A stretch of DNA of 64,000 nt from Belnapia mucosa (GTDB taxonomy: Bacteria; Pseudomonadota; Alphaproteobacteria; Acetobacterales; Acetobacteraceae). The translations under genes were made by a program, and so were the position numbers. The notes under the pieces were generated by a model. It was not told the DNA's origin. It worked only from the letters and a program-made list of their open reading frames with translations, and made no database searches. The DNA lies in assembly GCF_016775475.1 (NCBI RefSeq), contig NZ_JAEUXJ010000003.1:357033-421032 (forward strand), in the 5' to 3' direction. Positions 59,206 to 64,000 of this stretch are shown piece after piece; position 1 is the first letter of the stretch, and each line of letters starts with the position of its first letter.

Positions 59206-60228
59206 GTGACTGGGCGGCGCGCCTTCCCCTTCTCCGCCATCGTCGGGCAGGAGGAGATGAAGCTGGCGATCCTCATCGCCGCCATCGACCCCGGCATCGG
59301 CGGCGTGCTCGTCTTCGGCGACCGCGGCACCGGCAAGTCCACCGCGATCCGCGCCCTCGCCGCCCTGCTGCCCGAGATCCCCGTCATCGAGGGCTGCCCC
59401 TATCGCTGCGACCCGGCCGACGAGGCCGCGCTCTGCGCCGAATGCCGCACCCGCCGCCCGCTGCGCACCGCCATGGCGCCGGTCCCCGTGGTGGACCTGC
59501 CGCTCGGCGCGACCGAGGACCGCGTGCTCGGCGCCCTCGACATCCAGCGCGCGCTGGCCGAGGGAGTGAAGAGCTTCGAGCCCGGCCTCCTCGCCCGCGC
59601 CCATCGCGGCTTCCTCTACATCGACGAGGTGAACCTGCTCGAGGATCACCTCGTGGACCTCCTCCTCGACGTCGCCGCTTCCGGCGAGAATGTGGTGGAG
59701 CGCGAGGGCCTCTCCATCCGCCACCCCGCCCGCTTCGTCCTGGTCGGCAGCGGCAACCCGGAGGAGGGCGAGCTCCGCCCGCAGCTGCTCGACCGCTTCG
59801 GCCTCTCGGTCGAGGTGGCGACCCCGAAGGACCTCCCGAGCCGCATCGAGGTCATCCGCCGCCGCGACGCCTTCGAGCGCGACCCCGCGGGCTTCACCGC
59901 CCACTGGTCCGGCGCCGAGGCCGAGCTGCGGAACCGCATCCTCGCCGCCCGCACCCGCCTGCCCGACATCGCCCTGCCGGACGCCGCGCTCGAGCGCGCC
60001 GCCCGGCTCTGCCTCGCCCTCGGCACCGACGGCCTCCGCGGCGAGCTGACGCTCATCCGCGCCGCCCGGGCGCTGGCCGCCCTCGAGGGCGAGGCGGCGG
60101 TGGACGACGCCGCCCTCCGCCGCGTCGCCCCGCCCGCGCTGCGCCACCGCCTGCGCCGCAACCCGCTGGACGAGGCCGTCTCCACCACCCGGGTCGAGCG
60201 CGCCATGGCGGAGGTCTTCGCCCCGTGA
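59206..60228 (+). CDS. bchI: Magnesium chelatase ATPase subunit I
   Basis: 340 residues from GTG 59206. AAA+ protein: Walker A FGDRGTGKSTA near residue 37, Walker B GFLYIDEVNLL near 135, sensor 1 LVGSGNPEEGELRPQLLDRFG near 172. Hexameric motor for Mg insertion with BchD and BchH. Overlaps bchD by 4 nt (GTGA). Confidence 0.95.
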   Translation: MTGRRAFPFSAIVGQEEMKLAILIAAIDPGIGGVLVFGDRGTGKSTAIRALAALLPEIPVIEGCPYRCDPADEAALCAECRTRRPLRTAMAPVPVVDLPLGATEDRVLGALDIQRALAEGVKSFEPGLLARAHRGFLYIDEVNLLEDHLVDLLLDVAASGENVVEREGLSIRHPARFVLVGSGNPEEGELRPQLLDRFGLSVEVATPKDLPSRIEVIRRRDAFERDPAGFTAHWSGAEAELRNRILAARTRLPDIALPDAALERAARLCLALGTDGLRGELTLIRAARALAALEGEAAVDDAALRRVAPPALRHRLRRNPLDEAVSTTRVERAMAEVFAP

Positions 60229-61940
60229 CCCCGGGGGCCGGGCCCTGGGCCGATGCCGCGCGGGCCGCCGCCCTCCTGGCCATCGACCCGGCCGGGCTCG
60301 GCGGCGCCGCCCTCCGCGCCCCGCCCGGCCCGGTGCGCGAGGCCTGGCTCGCCCTGCTGCGCAGCCTCCTGCCGCCGGCGATGCCCTGGCGCCGCCTGCC
60401 GCTCGGCATCGCCGATTCCCGCCTGCTCGGCGGCCTCGACCTCGCCGCCACGCTGCGCGCCGGCCGCCCCGTCGCCGAGCGCGGCATCCTGGCCGAGGCC
60501 GATGGCGGCGTCCTGCTCCTCGCCATGGCGGAGCGGCTGGAGCCCGGTACCGCCGCCCGCCTCGCCGCCGCCCTGGATACGGGGGAGGTGGCCGCCGAGC
60601 GCGACGGCCTCGCCCTCCGCGCCCCCGCCCGCCTCGCCCTCGTCGCCCTCGACGAGGGGATCGCGCCGGAGGAGGCCCCGCCCGCCGCCCTGCTCGACCG
60701 CCTGGCCCTCCGGCTCGACCTCTCCGCGATCCCGCCCGCCGCCACCTCGGCGCCCACGCCCACGGGCGGCCAGGTCATCGCCGCCCGCGCCCTGCTGCCC
60801 CGCATCGCCGCCGGGCCCGACGTGCTGGAGGCGCTCTGCGCCACCGCCGCCGCTCTCGGCATCGACAGCCTCCGCCCGCCCCTGCTGGCGCTCCGCCTAG
60901 CCCGCGCCGCCGCTGCCCTGGCCGGGCGCGAGGCCGTCGCCGAGGAGGATGCCGCGCTCGCCGCCCGCCTCGTCCTCGGCCCCCGCGCCACCCAGGCCCC
61001 GGCCGCGCCCGAGCAGGAGGCGCCACCCCCGCCACCCCCGCCCGAGACGGCCGAGGACCAGCCGCCCCAGCCCAGCCCCGAGCAACTGGGGGAGATCCTC
61101 CTCGCCGCCGCCGAGGCCGCCATCCCCGCCGGGCTGCTGGATGGGCTCCGCCTCGCCCCCGCCCGCGCCCGCACGGCCGGCACCTCCGGCCTGCGCCGCG
61201 CCTCGCCCCATCGCGGGCGACCGGTCGGCAGCCGCCCCGGCGAGCTGCGCGGCGGCGCCCGCCTCGCCCTGGTCGATACCCTCCGCGCCGCCGCCCCCTG
61301 GCAGCGGCTGCGGGCCAATGGGGGAAATCCCGGCCCCCGCCTCCGCATCGCCCGCGAGGACATCCGCATCCGCCGCTTCCAGCAGCGCTCGGAGACGGCG
61401 ACGCTCTTCCTGGTCGATGCCTCCGGCTCCGCCGCCCTGCACCGCCTGGCCGAGGCCAAGGGCGCCGTCGAGCTCCTCCTGGCCGAGTGCTACATCCGCC
61501 GCGACCGCGTCGCGCTGCTGGCCTTCCGCGGCGCCGGCGCCGAGCTGCTCCTGCCGCCGACCCACTCGCTCGTCCGCGCCCGCCGCAGCCTCGCCGCGCT
61601 GCCCGGCGGCGGCGGCACCCCCATCGCCGCGGCGCTCGACGGGGCCCTGGCGCTGGCGGATGCCATCCAGCGCCGTGGCCAGACCCCGCTGCTGGTCCTG
61701 CTGACCGACGGCCGCGCCAACATCGCCCGCGACGGCCGGCCCGGCCGCGAGCGCGCCATGGCCGAGGCGCTGGAAGCCGCCCGCGCCCTCCGTGCCGCCC
61801 GCATCCCGGCGCTGCTGGTCGACACCTCGCCCCGCCCGCAGGAGGCCGGCCGCAGCCTCGCCGCCGCCCTGGGCGGCCGCTACGTCCCGCTGCCCTATGC
61901 CGATGCCGCCGCCATCTCGCGGGCCGTGAGGCAGGGATGA
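60225..61940 (+). CDS. bchD: Magnesium chelatase subunit D
   Basis: 571 residues. The N-terminal AAA-like domain has lost Walker A and B residues. A Pro-rich linker (PPPPPPPETAEDQPPQPSP) at about 265-290 precedes a C-terminal von Willebrand A domain with MIDAS LFLVDASGSAALH near residue 390 and GGGTPIAAAL. Scaffold bridging BchI to BchH. GTGA start overlap with bchI, ATGA with bchO. Confidence 0.94.
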   Translation: MTPGAGPWADAARAAALLAIDPAGLGGAALRAPPGPVREAWLALLRSLLPPAMPWRRLPLGIADSRLLGGLDLAATLRAGRPVAERGILAEADGGVLLLAMAERLEPGTAARLAAALDTGEVAAERDGLALRAPARLALVALDEGIAPEEAPPAALLDRLALRLDLSAIPPAATSAPTPTGGQVIAARALLPRIAAGPDVLEALCATAAALGIDSLRPPLLALRLARAAAALAGREAVAEEDAALAARLVLGPRATQAPAAPEQEAPPPPPPPETAEDQPPQPSPEQLGEILLAAAEAAIPAGLLDGLRLAPARARTAGTSGLRRASPHRGRPVGSRPGELRGGARLALVDTLRAAAPWQRLRANGGNPGPRLRIAREDIRIRRFQQRSETATLFLVDASGSAALHRLAEAKGAVELLLAECYIRRDRVALLAFRGAGAELLLPPTHSLVRARRSLAALPGGGGTPIAAALDGALALADAIQRRGQTPLLVLLTDGRANIARDGRPGRERAMAEALEAARALRAARIPALLVDTSPRPQEAGRSLAAALGGRYVPLPYADAAAISRAVRQG

Positions 61941-62848
61941 GCCCCGGCCGCCCCGACTGGGCGACCGACGGCCGCGACTGGCCGAACCGCGCCGCCAGCC
62001 GCTTCGTCCGCGCCGCCGGCTTCCGCTGGCATGTCCAGGTGGCGGGGAGGGGGCCCGTGCTGCTCCTCGCCCACGGCACCGGCGCCGCCACCCATTCCTG
62101 GCGCGGCCTGCTGCCGCTGCTCGCCCGCCGCTTCACCGTCGTCGCCCCCGACCTCCCGGGCCACGGCTTCACCAACACCCCCGCCGGCGGCCGCCTTTCC
62201 CTGCCGGTGATGGCCCGGGCGCTCACCGAGCTGGTGCGCGCGCTGGGCCTGCCACCCGACCTCGCCATCGGCCACTCCGCCGGCGCCGCCATCCTGGCGC
62301 GGATGACGCTCGACGGCGGCATCGCCCCGCGCGCCGTCATCGGGCTCAACGCCGCGCTGCTGCCCTTCGAGGGCTTCGCCGGCCAGGTCTTTTCCCCCAT
62401 TGCCCGGCTGCTCGCCGGGGTGCCCGCCGTGCCCTGGTTCTTCGCCCGCCGCGCCGCCGGGCCCGGCGTGGTCGAGCGCCTGCTGCGCGACACCGGCTCC
62501 GCCCTCGACCCGGAGGGCGTCGAGCTCTACGCGCGCCTCGTCCGCCGCCCCGCCCATGTCGCCGCCGCCCTCGGCATGATGGCGAACTGGGACCTACACC
62601 CGCTGCTGCGCGACCTCCGCCGCCTGAGGCCGCCGCTGGTCCTGCTGGTCGGCGGCGCCGACCGCACCATCCCCCCCGCCGATGCCCGCCGCCTCAAGGC
62701 GATGCTCCCCGCCCTGCGCGTCATCCCGCTCCCCGGCCTCGGCCACCTCGCCCATGAGGAGGATCCGGCGCGCATCGCCACCCTCGTCGCCGGCCTCGCC
62801 GAGGAGCTGGGCCTCGCCACCGGCCCCGCCTCCCTGGCCGAGGCATGA
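61937..62848 (+). CDS. bchO: BchO-type alpha/beta hydrolase
   Basis: 303 residues. Alpha/beta hydrolase fold with LLAHGTGAATHSW (oxyanion region), nucleophile GHSAG near residue 113, and a C-terminal His in GLGHLAHEEDP. BchO always accompanies bchID and is assumed to act in Mg-chelation or porphyrin handling; its substrate is unproven. Coupled to bchD and to the downstream DUF3422 gene by ATGA overlaps. Confidence 0.92.
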   Translation: MSPGRPDWATDGRDWPNRAASRFVRAAGFRWHVQVAGRGPVLLLAHGTGAATHSWRGLLPLLARRFTVVAPDLPGHGFTNTPAGGRLSLPVMARALTELVRALGLPPDLAIGHSAGAAILARMTLDGGIAPRAVIGLNAALLPFEGFAGQVFSPIARLLAGVPAVPWFFARRAAGPGVVERLLRDTGSALDPEGVELYARLVRRPAHVAAALGMMANWDLHPLLRDLRRLRPPLVLLVGGADRTIPPADARRLKAMLPALRVIPLPGLGHLAHEEDPARIATLVAGLAEELGLATGPASLAEA

Positions 62849-64000
62849 TCCTCCCGCCCTCGCACCCCCAGCGCCTCGAGCTGAACGACGAGGTGCATGC
62901 CCGCCCGCCCGAGGCCCTGGCCGCGCCGCTGCGCCTCACCTACCTGGCCCTGCTGACCGACCCGGCACGGCGCGACGAATCCTACGAGGCGATCTGCGAC
63001 CTCGCCCGCCGCTCCGCCATCCCGCCGCCGCTGCCCGGCGCCAGCCATGCCAGCACCGATTTCGGCCCCTTCCGGCTGAAATGGGAGCGCCACACCGAGT
63101 TCAGCCGCATCATGGTGATCACCCCCGGCGCCGATGCAGCCGATCCCTTCGCCAGCCCCGCCATCGACGCGCTGCCGCCCGACTGGGTGCAGGCGCTGCC
63201 CGGCCGGCTGCTGGTGGCGACGCACCTCGCCCTGCTCCCCGCCGGCGAGACCGATCCCGACAGGCTCGCCGCCCGCCTCTTCGCCGGCAACGGCCTGATC
63301 GGCGGCACGATGAGCGGCGGCGCCGCCCGCGTCTTCACCGATTTCCGCATCCATGGCGGCTTCAGCCGCATCCTGGTCGAGGATATCCGCACCACGCCGC
63401 GCCAGGCCGGCCGCCTCATCCAGCGCCTGCTTGAGATCGACACCTACCGGATGCTGGCGCTGCTCGCCCTGCCGCTGGCCCGCGACCTCGGTGCCCCCAT
63501 CACCGCCAGCGAACGCAAGCTCGTCGAGATCACCGAGGCCCTCGTCACCGCCCGCTCCGCCGACGAGCCGGAGCTGCTCGACAGCCTCACCCGCCTCGCC
63601 GCCGAGACCGAGAGCCGCGAGGCCCGCACCCTCTACCGCTTCAGCGCGGCAGAGGCCTACGACGCCCTCGTCCAGCGCCGCATCGCCGAACTCCGCGAGG
63701 GCCGGATGGAAGGCATGCAGACCCTGCAGGAGTTCATGGAGCGCCGCCTCGCCCCCGCGATGAACACCTGCCGCGCCATGGCCACCCGGCAGGACGCGCT
63801 CTCCCGCCGCGTCGCCCGCGCCACCCAGCTTCTCTCCACGCGCGTCGACCTCACCCGCGAGCAGCAGAACCAGGTCGTCCTCGCCAACATGGACCGCCGC
63901 GCCCAGCTCCAGCTGCGCCTGCAGGAAACGGTCGAAGGCCTCTCCGTCGCCGCCATCACCTACTACATCGTCGGCTTGGTGGCCTATGTGGCGAAGGGCC
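62845..64000 (+). CDS. DUF3422 family protein, 3' end outside the window
   Basis: 385 residues seen, open at the window end. Starts HPQRLELNDEVHARPPEAL, typical of DUF3422. The central part has SRIMVI, FSRILVEDIRTTPRQAGRLIQRLLEIDTYRML. A long coiled-coil-like helix (RRVARATQLLSTRVDLTREQQNQ) leads to the beginning of a membrane segment (VAAITYYIVGLVAYVAKG), so it resembles a membrane-tethered protein. Overlaps bchO by 4 nt. Function unknown. Confidence 0.85.
   Translation, partial: MILPPSHPQRLELNDEVHARPPEALAAPLRLTYLALLTDPARRDESYEAICDLARRSAIPPPLPGASHASTDFGPFRLKWERHTEFSRIMVITPGADAADPFASPAIDALPPDWVQALPGRLLVATHLALLPAGETDPDRLAARLFAGNGLIGGTMSGGAARVFTDFRIHGGFSRILVEDIRTTPRQAGRLIQRLLEIDTYRMLALLALPLARDLGAPITASERKLVEITEALVTARSADEPELLDSLTRLAAETESREARTLYRFSAAEAYDALVQRRIAELREGRMEGMQTLQEFMERRLAPAMNTCRAMATRQDALSRRVARATQLLSTRVDLTREQQNQVVLANMDRRAQLQLRLQETVEGLSVAAITYYIVGLVAYVAKG

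Overview
The window is high-GC DNA (mostly C or G at third codon positions) from a purple-type phototrophic alphaproteobacterium. It carries an essentially continuous photosynthesis gene cluster (PGC, about 20.3-62.8 kb) beside ordinary chromosomal genes. Several features suggest a Roseomonas-like aerobic anoxygenic phototroph of the Acetobacteraceae/Rhodospirillales, although the genus is inference: a tetraheme pufC, a HiPIP gene, ALA synthase (hemA), the oxygen-dependent cyclase acsF with no bchE in the window, LH1 without any pucBA, and several orphan Bug-type solute-binding proteins. No rRNA, tRNA, insertion sequence, CRISPR array or prophage was seen.

Region 1 (1-20.3 kb) is flanking metabolism. 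It opens with a tightly overlapped five-gene unit: the tail of a RibD-like reductase, a BchC-like dehydrogenase, a divergent pterin-synthase-fold protein lacking canonical catalytic residues, a GT4 glycosyltransferase and a methyltransferase. This may be an undescribed modified-pterin or pterin-glycoside pathway. Next come otnK/otnC (four-carbon acid-sugar catabolism) with a Bug protein, a Bug/deaminase/DUF3237 operon, a CorA transporter, an HExxH secreted protein, a short catalase, an acetamidase, two SDRs, a Tat-exported Fe/Mn SOD, an ABC ATPase with degraded motifs, small envelope and stress proteins, a third Bug protein and TspO.

Region 2 (20.3-43.2 kb) holds, in order, aerR1-ppsR1 (minus), pufBALMC preceded by bchCXYZ (minus), crtEF (minus) back to back with crtDC (plus), and then the minus-strand run aerR2-ppsR2-bchG-pucC-bchP-hemC. 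Perfect TGT-N12-ACA PpsR/CrtJ boxes lie at the bchC, crtD/crtE and bchF promoters. A rho-independent terminator closes crtC, a 34-bp palindrome lies after pufC, and a 9-bp stem separates pufA from pufL. The aerR-ppsR module is present twice. Beside copy 1 lies what looks like a decayed copy of the bchF 5' end, evidence of a duplication or rearrangement inside the PGC.

Region 3 (43.4-64 kb) is one long plus-strand superoperon: bchF-N-B-H-L-M-lhaA-puhA-B-C-orf103-acsF-puhE-hemA, then a HiPIP gene, then bchI-D-O and a DUF3422 gene that runs off the end. Most junctions are 1-26 nt overlaps. Together the genes supply ALA formation, Mg chelation (BchHID), methylation (BchM), ring E closure (AcsF), dark protochlorophyllide reduction (BchLNB), BChl formation (BchXYZ, F, C), esterification (BchG, BchP), the late carotenoid steps (CrtC, D, F), RC-LH1 subunits, assembly factors and redox regulators. 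crtB, crtI, bchE, bchJ, pufQ, pufX and pucBA are not in the window.
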